Translations under genes and position numbers: made by a program
Shown: piece by piece, positions 19,315 through 27,486 of the stretch
How the letters are laid out: each line of letters starts with the position of its first letter
How positions within the stretch are numbered: position 1 is the stretch's first letter
Assembly: GCA_947174365.1 (NCBI GenBank)
Contig: CAMWIR010000015.1
Coordinates: 1 to 34,783, forward strand
DNA length: 34,783 bases
Reading direction: 5' to 3'
Origin: an uncultured Ruminococcus sp.
GTDB taxonomy: Bacteria > Bacillota > Clostridia > Oscillospirales > Ruminococcaceae
The notes under the pieces: model-generated
Database searches by the model: none
What the model saw: only the letters and a program-made list of their open reading frames with translations
Told to the model about the DNA's origin: nothing

Positions 19315-19500
19315 TTACCAGCTTGCCTTTTTAACTCCGGGAATCTGACCCTTATGAGCGAGTTCACGAAAACAGATTCTGCAAATGCCGAACTTACGCA
19401 GATAAGCGTGAGGTCTGCCGCAGATCTTGCAGCGGTTGTACGCCCGGGTTGTGTACTTAGGAGTTCTCTGCTGTTTGATCTTCATAGAAGTTTTAGCCAT
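19315..19500 (-). CDS. rpsZ: 30S ribosomal protein S14, zinc form (type Z)
   Basis: The 61-residue length and the four cysteines (CKIC then CRIC, in [20 protein letters not shown]) identify the short, zinc-binding S14 rather than the longer zinc-free paralogue. It lies between rplE (15 nt) and rpsH, the conserved place for this form. Confidence 0.97.
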   Translation of the reverse strand: MAKTSMKIKQQRTPKYTTRAYNRCKICGRPHAYLRKFGICRICFRELAHKGQIPGVKKASW

Positions 19501-19515
19501 AAAAATTCCTCCCGA

Positions 19516-20058
19516 TTACTTAGCGAAGGGAGCGCCCATGAGCTCAAGCAGCTCCTTGGCCTCTTCGTCTGTGTTGGCAGTGGTAATGATGTTGATATCC
19601 ATACCTCTTACCTTGTCTATCTTATCGTACTCGATTTCGGGGAAAATAAGCTGCTCCTTGATACCTGTGGAATAATTTCCTCTGCCGTCGAAGGAGTTGC
19701 CGTTGATCCCTCTGAAGTCACGTACACGAGGGAACGCAACATTGAAAAGCCTGTCCAGAAATTCGTACATCTTTTCCCCTCTGAGAGTGACCTTAACACC
19801 GATAGGCATACCCTCACGAACCTTGAAGTTAGCCACAGACTTCTTTGCGCGGCAAACCACGGGCTTCTGACCTGTGATAAGCGCCAGATCGTTCATAATA
19901 GCGTCGATGACCTTGGAATTCTCCTTAGCCTCGCCTGCGCCCACGTTTATAACAACCTTGTCAAGCTTCGGTATCTGCATAACGCTCTTGTAGCCGAACT
20001 TCTTCATAAGCGAGGGAGCTACGGTGCTGACATATAATTCCTTTAAATTTGCTGCCAT
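19516..20058 (-). CDS. rplE: 50S ribosomal protein L5
   Basis: L5 binds 5S rRNA and forms the bridge to S13. The 180-residue product has [18 protein letters not shown], the [18 protein letters not shown] region and a C-terminal [22 protein letters not shown]. Standard size and location, 18 nt after rplX. Confidence 0.98.
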   Translation of the reverse strand: MAANLKELYVSTVAPSLMKKFGYKSVMQIPKLDKVVINVGAGEAKENSKVIDAIMNDLALITGQKPVVCRAKKSVANFKVREGMPIGVKVTLRGEKMYEFLDRLFNVAFPRVRDFRGINGNSFDGRGNYSTGIKEQLIFPEIEYDKIDKVRGMDINIITTANTDEEAKELLELMGAPFAK

Positions 20059-20076
20059 TTAGGGTAACTCCTTTCC

Positions 20077-20403
20077 TTAGTATGCTTTGCCGCAGTCAGC
20101 GTGCTTGCACACTCTCGATTTGCTGCCGTCCTCGGCGATCTTGTGAGCAAGTCTTGTAGGCTTGCCGCAGTGAGGGCATACAGCCATCACCTTGCAGGCG
20201 TACAGGGGAGCTTCGCACTTTACAATGCCGCCCTGCTGACCCATCTGACGAGGCTTAACGTGTTTTGTAACAATGTTAAGACCCTCAACGATAACCTTCT
20301 GCTCCTTGGGGGATACCTCGAGAACCTTTCCCTTCTGTCCCTTGTCCTTACCGGACAGGATAACAACGGTGTCGCCTGTTTTAACATGCAGTTTCTTGTT
20401 CAT
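20077..20403 (-). CDS. rplX: 50S ribosomal protein L24 with C-terminal cysteine motifs
   Basis: L24 is an early 50S assembly protein. The KOW motif is at the N-terminus ([20 protein letters not shown]), and [12 protein letters not shown] follows. The 108-residue protein ends with CPHC (about residues 76-79) and CKHADC near the C-terminus, an extra four-cysteine zinc-ribbon-like tail also known from other Gram-positive L24 proteins. Standard position between rplN and rplE. Confidence 0.97.
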   Translation of the reverse strand: MNKKLHVKTGDTVVILSGKDKGQKGKVLEVSPKEQKVIVEGLNIVTKHVKPRQMGQQGGIVKCEAPLYACKVMAVCPHCGKPTRLAHKIAEDGSKSRVCKHADCGKAY

Positions 20404-20421
20404 ATTTTCGGCACCTCCCGC

Positions 20422-20790
20422 TTAAAGTACTTCAGGAGCCAGGGACAGGATCTTCATATAATCCTTGTCGCGGAGCTCTCTTGCCACAGGCCCGAAAATA
20501 CGGGTTCCTCTGGGGTTCTTGTCCTCCTTGATGATAACTGCTGCGTTATCGTCAAAGCGGATGTATGTGCCGTCCTCTCTGCGGACGCCCTTAGCGGATC
20601 TTACGATGACCGCCTTTACAACGTCGCCCTTTTTAACAACGCCGCCTGGTGTTGCTTTTTTGACCGAAGCAACAACCACATCGCCGATGTTCGCATATCT
20701 TCTGCGAGTGCCGCCCAGAACCCTGATACACATAAGTTCCTTTGCACCTGTATTGTCAGCGACCTTTAAATAAGTCTGCATCTGTATCAC
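20422..20790 (-). CDS. rplN: 50S ribosomal protein L14
   Basis: L14 forms inter-subunit bridges to 16S rRNA. I set the start at GTG 20790, giving [19 protein letters not shown] and exactly the usual 122 residues; AAGGAG lies at 20806-20801, a 10-nt spacing. The inner ATG would lose three conserved residues, and the longer frame runs into a hairpin leader. Core motifs [13 protein letters not shown] and [13 protein letters not shown] are present. It is the first gene of the spc block, with a consensus promoter upstream. Confidence 0.97.
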   Translation of the reverse strand: MIQMQTYLKVADNTGAKELMCIRVLGGTRRRYANIGDVVVASVKKATPGGVVKKGDVVKAVIVRSAKGVRREDGTYIRFDDNAAVIIKEDKNPRGTRIFGPVARELRDKDYMKILSLAPEVL

Positions 20791-20832
20791 AGCGCATAAA
20801 CTCCTTCCCTTAACAGCGAATATCGACATCAG

Positions 20833-20855
20833 GGCAGAATGCCCCGCATTCTGCC
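20833..20855 (-). repeat. hairpin in the rplN leader
   Basis: GGCAGAATG (20833-20841) and CATTCTGCC (20847-20855) pair perfectly over 9 bp with a 5-nt loop. It lies in the transcribed leader between the internal promoter and the rplN binding site; no T run follows, so it could be a protein-binding or stabilising hairpin rather than a terminator. Confidence 0.65.
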
Positions 20856-20960
20856 ATGATATCAAAATCACACTAATTTTAACTTTTCAACGCCGCCGTG
20901 CGTTTCCTGCCCATAGCTGTAAAACAGCCTTCAAGCGGCTATCCGCACAACAACATTAAG

Positions 20961-20989
20961 ATTATACCACGTTTCCGGGTGTTTGTCAA
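20961..20989 (-). promoter_or_regulatory. internal consensus promoter before rplN (spc block)
   Basis: On the minus strand TTGACA (20989-20984), a 17-bp spacer and TATAAT (20966-20961) form a perfect sigma-A promoter in the 296-nt gap between rpsQ and rplN. The transcript would have a leader of about 165 nt before the GTG at 20790. The same junction separates the S10 and spc operons in E. coli. Confidence 0.92.
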
Positions 20990-21086
20990 GGGCTTTTGGA
21001 AAATTTCTTCAAAAATTTTTACGATCTTTTCCGACCTATTCCCAAGCCTCCTGCCGACCGAACCGTGCGTACACCTCCAAAAAGCC

Positions 21087-21344
21087 TTACTTAGCTTTTT
21101 CGATGATCTGTACAAGTCTCCATCTCTTATCCTTGGACAAAGGACGGGTCTCCATGATCTCAACTCTGTCGCCGATCCTGCATTCGTTGTTCTCATCGTG
21201 CGCCTTGAGTCTAATGGTTCTCTTGATGATCTTCTTGTAAAGGGGGTGCTTAACGTTGTCCTGAATTGCGACAACCACAGTCTTATCCATTTTATCGGAT
21301 ACTACCTTGCCTACTCTTGTTTTTCTGAGATTTCTTTCAGCCAT
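21087..21344 (-). CDS. rpsQ: 30S ribosomal protein S17
   Basis: S17 is a primary 16S-binding protein. The start at 21344 gives [20 protein letters not shown] and 85 residues, with GGGAGG upstream; the open frame extends 8 codons further into the binding site. [11 protein letters not shown] and the [14 protein letters not shown] end are typical. Last gene of the S10 block. Confidence 0.97.
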   Translation of the reverse strand: MAERNLRKTRVGKVVSDKMDKTVVVAIQDNVKHPLYKKIIKRTIRLKAHDENNECRIGDRVEIMETRPLSKDKRWRLVQIIEKAK

Positions 21345-21364
21345 AGCAATTGTCCTCCCTTCAC

Positions 21365-21562
21365 TCACATCTTGATATCGAACTTCTCACGAAGAATCGT
21401 TTTAACTCTTGCTATATCCTTTTTAACGTCGCGAAGACGAACAGGATTATCAAGCTGGTTCACAGTGTGCTGGAAACGGAGCGCAAAAAGCTCTTTCTTA
21501 AGGTCGGTAAGCTTGTTTGTGAGCTCCTGCTCGGTCATATCTCTAACTTCTGAAGCTTTCAT
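21365..21562 (-). CDS. rpmC: 50S ribosomal protein L29
   Basis: The 65-residue protein is the usual two-helix hairpin at the tunnel exit: [14 protein letters not shown], then [20 protein letters not shown] and [13 protein letters not shown]. Its ATG shares one base with the rplP stop (TAATG), so translation is probably coupled. Confidence 0.97.
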   Translation of the reverse strand: MKASEVRDMTEQELTNKLTDLKKELFALRFQHTVNQLDNPVRLRDVKKDIARVKTILREKFDIKM

Positions 21563-21984
21563 TAACCCTTCGCCTCCTCTTCCTTAGCTATAAACTTGCA
21601 CTTGATGGGCAGCTTGTGCATTGCAAGACGCATAGCCTCTCTTGCGGTCTCCTCGGGAACGCCTGCGATCTCGAAAAGAACTCTGCCGGGCTTAACTACC
21701 GCTACCCAGTACTCGGGAGAACCCTTACCTGAACCCATTCGGGTCTCAGCAGGTTTCTCGGTCACGGGCTTGTCGGGGAATATCTTTATCCAAACCTGAC
21801 CGCCTCTCTTGATGTAACGGGTCATGGCAATACGGGCAGCCTCTATCTGATTGGAGGTTATCCATGCAGGCTCAAGTGCCTGTAAACCGAAATCGCCGTT
21901 GGAAACCTTGTTGCCGCGCAGAGCCTTACCTGTAAGTCTGCCGCGCTGAACTCTTCTGTACTTAACTCTCTTTGGAAGCAGCAT
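21562..21984 (-). CDS. rplP: 50S ribosomal protein L16
   Basis: L16 contacts A-site tRNA and completes the peptidyl-transferase region. The 140-residue product begins [16 protein letters not shown] and has [20 protein letters not shown]. Start and stop each overlap a neighbour by one base (TAATG with rpsC upstream and rpmC downstream). Confidence 0.98.
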   Translation of the reverse strand: MLLPKRVKYRRVQRGRLTGKALRGNKVSNGDFGLQALEPAWITSNQIEAARIAMTRYIKRGGQVWIKIFPDKPVTEKPAETRMGSGKGSPEYWVAVVKPGRVLFEIAGVPEETAREAMRLAMHKLPIKCKFIAKEEEAKG

Positions 21985-22766
21985 TATGCGTTACCTCCTT
22001 CGCTTCTGTTATTGCGGGGTCTGTTGTTATCCCGTCTTTTCCCGCCGTCATTGCGGTCTCTGCGCTTTCTCTCGGGTCTTTCCTGGGTTCTGTTCACCCT
22101 TGCGGCCGAAGCCTCGCCCTTTAAGATCTCGCCCTTGTATATCCATACCTTAACGCCCAGTCTGCCGTAGGTGGTGTGCGCCTCAGCAAAACCGTAGTCA
22201 ATGTCGGCACGGATAGTCTGAAGAGGGATAGTGCCCTCGTGATAGCTCTCGCTTCTTGCGATCTCAGCGCCCGCAAGTCTGCCGCCTACCTTTACCTTTA
22301 TGCCCTTAGCGCCCAGCTTCATAGCTCTGCCGATAGCCTGCTTCATGGCACGTCTGTAGGAAACACGGTTCTTGAGCTGATCTGCAATGCTCTCTGCAAC
22401 CAGAGTTGCGTCCAGATCGGGGCTCTTGACCTCAACAATGTTGATATATACAGTCTTCTTGGCGTCTGCGGACTTGTTCATCATCTTCTCAACAGCCAGT
22501 CTGACTTTCTCGATCTTCTCTCCGCCCTTGCCGATAACGATACCGGGCTTAGCGCAGTGAACGTTGATCCTGACTTTATTGTCTGCGTATCTCTCAATCT
22601 CGATCTTGGGAACACCCGCAGCGTACAGTTCCTTTTTAATGAAGTTACGAACGTTGTAGTCCTCAACAAGCGTGTCGCCGAAAGCGGCCTTGTTTGCAAA
22701 CCAACGGGAATCCCAGTCCTTGATAACGCCTACGCGCAGACCGTGGGGATTAACCTTCTGTCCCAT
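21984..22766 (-). CDS. rpsC: 30S ribosomal protein S3 with a basic low-complexity tail
   Basis: S3 lines the mRNA entry channel. The 260 residues include the KH domain with [17 protein letters not shown] and the C-terminal S3 domain ([29 protein letters not shown]). After about residue 225 comes a tail of roughly 35 residues rich in Arg, Asn, Asp and Gly ([19 protein letters not shown], then NRSEGGNA), longer than in the shortest S3 proteins. It is 20 nt after rplV. Confidence 0.98.
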   Translation of the reverse strand: MGQKVNPHGLRVGVIKDWDSRWFANKAAFGDTLVEDYNVRNFIKKELYAAGVPKIEIERYADNKVRINVHCAKPGIVIGKGGEKIEKVRLAVEKMMNKSADAKKTVYINIVEVKSPDLDATLVAESIADQLKNRVSYRRAMKQAIGRAMKLGAKGIKVKVGGRLAGAEIARSESYHEGTIPLQTIRADIDYGFAEAHTTYGRLGVKVWIYKGEILKGEASAARVNRTQERPERKRRDRNDGGKRRDNNRPRNNRSEGGNA

Positions 22767-22786
22767 AATTTACCTCCTCTTTCGAC

Positions 22787-23122
22787 TTATTCTTTTTCCG
22801 CCACAACGAGAGTAACATTTGAAGTTCTCTTGTTGATACGGAAGGCTCTGCCCTGTGCTCTCGGCATAATGCGCTTCATTATAGGACCGGGGCCTACATA
22901 GCACTCGGAAACTATAAGATCGGCCTCATTCATACCGAAGTTGTTGACAGCGTTGGCAACTGCCGACTTTAAAAGCTTCTCCAGATATTCGCAGGCAGAC
23001 TTGGGTGTGTTCTTTAAAATCGCCATGGCGGTCTCAACATCCTTGCCTCTTATAAGGTCGAGGACGATCTGAACCTTTCTGGGCGCAATGCGTGCATTTG
23101 TAAGTGTAGCCTTTGCTTCCAT
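22787..23122 (-). CDS. rplV: 50S ribosomal protein L22
   Basis: L22 has a long beta hairpin reaching into the exit tunnel. The 111-residue protein begins [20 protein letters not shown] and contains the hallmark [20 protein letters not shown] region (written in part). 20-nt gaps to rpsS and rpsC. Confidence 0.98.
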   Translation of the reverse strand: MEAKATLTNARIAPRKVQIVLDLIRGKDVETAMAILKNTPKSACEYLEKLLKSAVANAVNNFGMNEADLIVSECYVGPGPIMKRIMPRAQGRAFRINKRTSNVTLVVAEKE

Positions 23123-23142
23123 TCTAAATTCTCCTCTCTGCC

Positions 23143-23424
23143 TTATTTACCGTTGTTGGACGTTTTAGAGCCTGCATGACCCTTGTACGTTCTTGTGGGT
23201 GCGAACTCACCCAGCTTGTGACCTACCATATCCTCCGTAACATATACGGGAACGTGCTTTCTGCCGTCATGAACCGCAAATGTGTGTCCCACGAAATCGG
23301 GGAAAATAGTGGACGATCTGCTCCAGGTCTTAACGACCTTCTTTTCGCCCGCCTCGTTCATGGCAAGAACCTTTTTCATCAGAGCTTCCTGGACAAAAGG
23401 TCCCTTCTTGATACTTCTGCTCAT
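23143..23424 (-). CDS. rpsS: 30S ribosomal protein S19
   Basis: S19 is in the 30S head near S13. The ATG at 23424 follows GGGAGG and gives [19 protein letters not shown] with 93 residues; the open frame runs 16 codons further upstream but without support. [20 protein letters not shown] and [12 protein letters not shown] are conserved S19 motifs. Confidence 0.98.
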   Translation of the reverse strand: MSRSIKKGPFVQEALMKKVLAMNEAGEKKVVKTWSRSSTIFPDFVGHTFAVHDGRKHVPVYVTEDMVGHKLGEFAPTRTYKGHAGSKTSNNGK

Positions 23425-23521
23425 TGGTTTTCCTCCCCTCATTAAGTTTCCGAGGCAAGAAACATATTGCATATCCGCAACACATTTCCCCTTTACGAAT
23501 CCTATGAGTTAATATAGTTTT

Positions 23522-23570
23522 GAGTGTGAGAACAGGGAAGCGGAAAGCTGTCCCATTCTCATAATCACTC
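23522..23570 (-). repeat. imperfect stem-loop in the rplB-rpsS spacer
   Basis: In the 171-nt spacer upstream of rpsS, GAGTG-TGAGAA-GGGA (23522-23538) pairs with TCCC-TTCTCA-CACTC (23551-23570), interrupted by small bulges, around a 12-nt loop. It contains the 13-mer CTGTCCCATTCTC (23548-23560) also found in the rplF-rplR spacer. No promoter consensus is visible in this gap. Confidence 0.5.
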
Positions 23571-23595
23571 TTCTTACGTTAAACAAGCGGTAAGT

Positions 23596-24429
23596 TTACT
23601 TACCATTTCTCCTCTTGACAATGAACTTGTCGGAGCGGTTGTGGGTCTTCCTGGTCTTGTAACCGAGAGCAGGCTTACCCCAAGGAGTAACAGGTCCGGG
23701 ACGTCCCACAGGAGACTTACCCTCACCACCGCCGTGGGGGTGGTCGTTGGGGTTCATGACAGAACCTCTTACGGTAGGTCTGATGCCCAGATGACGTGTG
23801 CGTCCTGCTTTACCGAGGTTTACATTCTCGTGGTCGATATTGCCCACCTGACCGATAGTAGCCATGCAGTTCACGGCAATTCTTCTCATCTCGCCCGAGG
23901 GAAGACGAACCAGCGCATAATCGCTTTCCTTGCCCATAAGCTGAGCCATGTTGCCTGCCGATCTTACCAGCTGTGCGCCCTTGCCGGGATACAGCTCCAG
24001 GTTATGGATAAATGTACCCACAGGAATATCTTTGAGCGCCAGAGCATTGCCGGGCTTGATATCAGCGTCAGCGCCCGCTCTTACCACATCGCCTACCTTT
24101 AATCCGTAGGGAGCGATAATATATCTCTTCTCGCCGTCCTCATACTCAACGAGAGCGATAAAAGCGCTTCTGTTGGGATCGTACTCAAGAGTGCGGACAG
24201 TGGCGTTCATGCCCTGCTTGTCTCTCTTGAAATCTATGATCCTGTATTTTCTTCTGTTTCCGCCGCCTCTGTGGCGAACAGTGATACGTCCGTAGCTGTT
24301 TCTGCCCGACTTCTTGTTAAGAGGAGCAAGCAGGCTCTTCTCGGGAGCTACCTTGGAAAGCTCGCTGTAGTCGGTAACAGTCATCTGCCTTCTCGAAGGG
24401 GACGTAGGCTTGTATGACTTTATAGCCAT
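23596..24429 (-). CDS. rplB: 50S ribosomal protein L2
   Basis: L2 is needed for subunit joining and peptidyl transfer. It is 277 residues, the usual length, starting [18 protein letters not shown] at ATG 24429 with AAGGAG 12 nt upstream. The C-terminal part has the conserved [19 protein letters not shown] motif containing the catalytic-centre histidine. A TTG four codons upstream is in frame but abuts the binding site. Confidence 0.98.
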   Translation of the reverse strand: MAIKSYKPTSPSRRQMTVTDYSELSKVAPEKSLLAPLNKKSGRNSYGRITVRHRGGGNRRKYRIIDFKRDKQGMNATVRTLEYDPNRSAFIALVEYEDGEKRYIIAPYGLKVGDVVRAGADADIKPGNALALKDIPVGTFIHNLELYPGKGAQLVRSAGNMAQLMGKESDYALVRLPSGEMRRIAVNCMATIGQVGNIDHENVNLGKAGRTRHLGIRPTVRGSVMNPNDHPHGGGEGKSPVGRPGPVTPWGKPALGYKTRKTHNRSDKFIVKRRNGK

Positions 24430-24520
24430 TGTAAATTTCAACTCCTTAATTTACGGTTTAGCGGAAGATCAAAAGACCTCCCATACATACCGCTCTCAAA
24501 AGCGAGAGCAATGAACCGGA

Positions 24521-24811
24521 TCAGTTCATGCCGTCGAAGAACTCGATGGTCTTAGAACCTTCCTTCAAGGTAACAATGGCCTTTTTCCAGTCGGGAGTAG
24601 TGCCTCTGTTCATACCCACTCTCTTTGAGCGTCCCTTGCAGTTCATGGTGTTAACACTTGCCACCTGTACGTCAAAAAGCTCCTCAACAGCCTTGGCTAT
24701 CTCGATCTTGTTGGCGTTCTTGGCAACCTTGAAAGTGTACTTGTTTTCAGCCAGCGCACCCATGCTTTTCTCGGTGATGATAGGCTTGATTACAATATCC
24801 TGTGCGATCAT
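24521..24811 (-). CDS. rplW: 50S ribosomal protein L23
   Basis: L23 sits at the tunnel exit and is the docking site for trigger factor and SRP. The 96 residues contain [33 protein letters not shown] and [11 protein letters not shown]. The ATG overlaps the rplD stop by one base (TAATG). Confidence 0.97.
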   Translation of the reverse strand: MIAQDIVIKPIITEKSMGALAENKYTFKVAKNANKIEIAKAVEELFDVQVASVNTMNCKGRSKRVGMNRGTTPDWKKAIVTLKEGSKTIEFFDGMN

Positions 24812-25437
24812 TACGCATACACCTCCTCGATTTTTGCGACTGCGTCCTTGACCACAACAAACTTGTCGTAATTAAGGATATCGTAAACATTAATTGTGTT
24901 CACGAGAGCAGTCTTAACGCCGGGGATATTCGCAGCGCTCTTGATGATCTTGGAGTCAGCCTCGGGCATTACTATAAGAGCCTTGCTGTCTCCAACGCCG
25001 ATAGCGCCCAGCATTTTAACAACGTCCTTGGTCTTGTAATCACTGAGAGTGATGTTGTCCAGAACGATCATATCATTATCAAGAACCTTTGAAGAAAGAG
25101 CAGACTTCATAGCCAGTCTTTTCAGCTTCTTGTTTACGGTAAAGCGGTAGCTTCTGGGCTTGGGGCCTAAAGCAATTCCGCCGTGAGTCCACTGAGGAGA
25201 CCTGGTAGAACCCTGTCTTGCATGGCCTGTGCCCTTCTGTCTCCAGGGCTTCTTGCCGCCGCCGCTTACCTCTGTACGGGTAAGTGTGGACTGAGTGCCC
25301 TGCCTCTGATTGGCAAGGTAATTTACCACCATAGTGTGCATAGCAGACACATTGGGGGTAATACCGAATACAGCGTCCGAGAGCTCAATGTCGGAAACCT
25401 GATTACCTGTCATGTCGAGAACTTTGATATTAGGCAT
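24811..25437 (-). CDS. rplD: 50S ribosomal protein L4
   Basis: L4 lines the exit tunnel and, in E. coli, represses the S10 operon. The start at 25437 gives [20 protein letters not shown] and 208 residues; AAGGAGG precedes it, and the 6-codon upstream extension would include the binding site. The rRNA-contacting loop [19 protein letters not shown] is intact. Confidence 0.98.
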   Translation of the reverse strand: MPNIKVLDMTGNQVSDIELSDAVFGITPNVSAMHTMVVNYLANQRQGTQSTLTRTEVSGGGKKPWRQKGTGHARQGSTRSPQWTHGGIALGPKPRSYRFTVNKKLKRLAMKSALSSKVLDNDMIVLDNITLSDYKTKDVVKMLGAIGVGDSKALIVMPEADSKIIKSAANIPGVKTALVNTINVYDILNYDKFVVVKDAVAKIEEVYA

Positions 25438-25454
25438 TGTGCTTCCTCCTTCCA

Positions 25455-26090
25455 TTAAGCCTTTTTAACGCAGTCAACAATAGTCACGATCCCGTTCTTG
25501 GGGCCGGGGATCGCACCCTTGACAGCGATAAGGTTGTTTTCAGCGTCGATCTTAACGATCTCCAGGTTCTGAACAGTTACCTTCTCCGCACCCATATGTC
25601 CGGGAAGAGCCTTGCCCTTGAAAATTCTCGAAGGCGAGGAGCACGCGCCCATAGAGCCTGCGTGTCTGTGAACAGGACCTGTACCGTGAGTTTCCTTCAA
25701 GCGGGCATTGTTGTTTCTCTTGATAGTACCCTGGAAACCCTTACCCTTTGATGTTCCGGAAACATCAACAATATCTCCTACCTCAAAGGTATCTGCCTTG
25801 ATGGTGTCGCCCACGTTCATGGACTCAGCACCTTCAAGTCTGAACTCCTTGAGAGTTCTCTTGAGAGCTACGTCAGCCTTTGCGAAGTGACCCTTCACAG
25901 GCTTGTTGACAAGCTTCTCCCTGATGTCGCCGAAGCCGCACTGAACTGCGCTGTAGCCGTCGTTCTCAACGGTTTTCTTCTGAACCACAACGCAAGGCCC
26001 TGCCTCAACAACAGTTACGGGAATAACCTTTCCCGTTTCATCGAAAATCTGCGTCATGCCGATTTTTCTGCCGATGATCGCCTTTGTCAT
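25455..26090 (-). CDS. rplC: 50S ribosomal protein L3
   Basis: L3 is one of the first proteins in 50S assembly and reaches the peptidyl-transferase centre. The 211-residue protein begins [18 protein letters not shown] and has [16 protein letters not shown] and [19 protein letters not shown]. Second gene of the S10 block, 72 nt after rpsJ. Confidence 0.98.
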   Translation of the reverse strand: MTKAIIGRKIGMTQIFDETGKVIPVTVVEAGPCVVVQKKTVENDGYSAVQCGFGDIREKLVNKPVKGHFAKADVALKRTLKEFRLEGAESMNVGDTIKADTFEVGDIVDVSGTSKGKGFQGTIKRNNNARLKETHGTGPVHRHAGSMGACSSPSRIFKGKALPGHMGAEKVTVQNLEIVKIDAENNLIAVKGAIPGPKNGIVTIVDCVKKA

Positions 26091-26162
26091 ACTTTTACCT
26101 CCCTTGGTTATTGGTTGGATTTCTCCAACATTGACCCACAGTGAAACATCTTAGCGGAAATA

Positions 26163-26474
26163 TCACATTTCCAATACGATGTCAACGCCTGCGGGAAGCT
26201 CAAGGCTGTGCAGCGCCTCGCTGGTCTTCTCGGTAGGTCTGATAACATCTATCAGCCTCTGATGAGTTTTCAGCTCGAACTGCTCACGGCTGTCCTTGTA
26301 CTTGTGAACGGCACGGAGAATGGTGATTATCTCCTTCTTGGTAGGCAGGGGGATAGGTCCGGAGACCCTTGCGCCGCTGCGCTTAGCCGCCTCAACAATC
26401 TTGGCTGCCGCTGCGTCGACCACAGCATGGTCGTAGCCCTTGATCTTGATCCTGATTTTTTCATTGACTGCCAT
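26163..26474 (-). CDS. rpsJ: 30S ribosomal protein S10 (NusE)
   Basis: S10 acts in the 30S head and, as NusE, in transcription antitermination. The ATG at 26474 (GGAGGCG upstream) gives 103 residues beginning [36 protein letters not shown] and the [16 protein letters not shown] segment are typical. It is the first gene of the cluster, with a leader of about 300 nt; the 31-codon upstream extension of the frame lies in that leader. Confidence 0.98.
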   Translation of the reverse strand: MAVNEKIRIKIKGYDHAVVDAAAAKIVEAAKRSGARVSGPIPLPTKKEIITILRAVHKYKDSREQFELKTHQRLIDVIRPTEKTSEALHSLELPAGVDIVLEM

Positions 26475-26779
26475 TAAAATCGCCTCCATTGATATTTTCG
26501 GGGGACGAAGTTGCAACACCGTGTATTTACCGCCCTGCATTCTCACACGCCGCCGTGCGTATCGCATATAAGGGCATTAAAAATCCGTTTGAGATCATCA
26601 AACGGCGAAATACACACATTGCTCCTGCCTACAGGGAGACCCCTGCGGTTCAAGACGCCAAACAGTGTCCGGTATTACAGCCGCCCGGTTTAAAATCGGA
26701 CATACTCAGCGGAAATTCCCTTACATACCGTAAGCAACCTTCCGCTTCATCGCATATCATTTGCAGTCACGCACTATGT
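26475..26779 (-). other. rpsJ leader region, about 300 nt
   Basis: This is the 5' untranslated leader between the cluster promoter and rpsJ. It has no supported gene. It contains a terminator-like hairpin (26579-26605) and, upstream, a smaller hairpin built on CTCCTG/CAGGGAG (about 26632-26648). The length and content suggest regulated read-through, but I cannot assign it to a known leader class. Confidence 0.6.
26579..26605 (-). terminator. terminator-like hairpin in the rpsJ leader (possible attenuator)
   Basis: On the minus strand CCGTTTGA (26605-26598), loop TGATC, TCAAACGG (26592-26585) is followed by ATTTTTAAT. This is a perfect 8-bp stem plus a T5 run, about 110 nt upstream of the rpsJ start and 175 nt downstream of the promoter. 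Because the whole cluster lies beyond it, it must be passed most of the time. Confidence 0.55.
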
Positions 26780-26808
26780 ATTATAACATATTTTTCCGTA
26801 CATTGCAA
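26780..26808 (-). promoter_or_regulatory. main promoter of the ribosomal protein cluster
   Basis: On the minus strand TTGCAA (26808-26803), 17-bp spacer, TATAAT (26785-26780). It precedes rpsJ by about 300 nt and no other gene lies between. Confidence 0.9.
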
Positions 26809-26860
26809 TAGTTTGGCGAATTTTGATGCGTAGAATTTTACTGCATTTTCATTGCCGTTT

Positions 26861-26889
26861 TTGGTAATTTTACACAATACTTGTATAAT
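26861..26889 (+). promoter_or_regulatory. plus-strand promoter-like site facing the long palindrome
   Basis: TTGGTA (26861-26866), a 17-bp spacer and TATAAT (26884-26889). A transcript would start near 26896 and run straight into the 505-bp palindrome. The -35 is only a partial match. Confidence 0.45.
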
Positions 26890-26929
26890 TCAGTCATACT
26901 TCAACAGTTCGTCCACACGCAGCCAAGCT

Positions 26930-27434
26930 CCCTCAAGCGCCGGGAAACTGGCTTTTTCCCTACCACGCCGGGGGGCTGATTTTACTCCCTCGCACACGCT
27001 GAGGATTGGCTTTTGTGTTTCTATAAATGTGTTGTTGAAATGCGTTTATTTATTGGTAATTGTGACTTGCTTGTTGAATGAAATGTGGGTTTGTTTGTGA
27101 AATGCTTGACATTGTTGAGGGTTGTAACTTACAGGCCAAAGGGACAACCTCCCAGGAGGGAGAGGGGGCGCTCTTGGGTTTGCCGGGGACGGTAGGCCGC
27201 CCCCCTCTCCCCCTGTGCGGTTTTCCCTTTGGCCTGTAAGTTACTACCGCCAACAATGTCAAGCATTTTACAAACATAGTCACATTTCATTTGTACAGGC
27301 AAGTAACAATGCCAACATAATGAACGCTTTTCAAAAATACATTCACAAAAACACAAAGCTGCCCTACGGCGTGTGAGGGAGCCACGCCAATCCCTTGGCG
27401 TGGCAGGGGGGCAAAGCCCAGCGGCGTTTGAGGG
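26930..27434. repeat. 505-bp imperfect palindrome (long inverted repeat)
   Basis: Nearly the whole stretch is one inverted repeat centred near 27184. Perfect paired blocks are 27100-27117 with 27251-27268 (18 bp) and 27125-27144 with 27224-27243 (20 bp). GAGAGGGGGCG at 27160-27170 pairs with a near-complement at 27198-27209. Further out, arms of about 170 nt align with scattered, mostly transition differences to CCCTCAA at 26930 and TTGAGGG at 27434. The right arm also carries a private perfect 10-bp hairpin (GCCACGCCAA 27381-27390 with TTGGCGTGGC 27395-27404). No ORF of credible coding quality, transposase or target duplication is visible. It could be a MITE-like non-autonomous element or the template of a large structured RNA. 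Confidence 0.9.
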
Positions 27435-27441
27435 TCTGAAG

Positions 27442-27476
27442 AAAAAATTAACCGCAGCCCCAAACACTGCGGTCAA
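27442..27476 (-). terminator. terminator after the XRE regulator gene
   Basis: TTAACCGCAG (27448-27457) and CTGCGGTCAA (27467-27476) form a 10-bp stem with one mismatch and a 9-nt loop. On the minus strand it runs into TTAATTTTTTC. It lies 11 nt past the stop of the regulator gene and also insulates it from the palindrome. Confidence 0.85.
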
Positions 27477-27486
27477 CCCTTATAAA

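Noticed and set aside
20898..21587. 229-codon plus-strand open frame across the rplN-rpmC region
   Set aside because: It is antisense to rpsQ and rpmC and to the internal promoter; no binding site or protein-like composition.
26880..27440. CRISPR array or tandem repeats in the region of the long palindrome
   Set aside because: The repetition is inverted around one centre, with no regularly spaced direct repeats.
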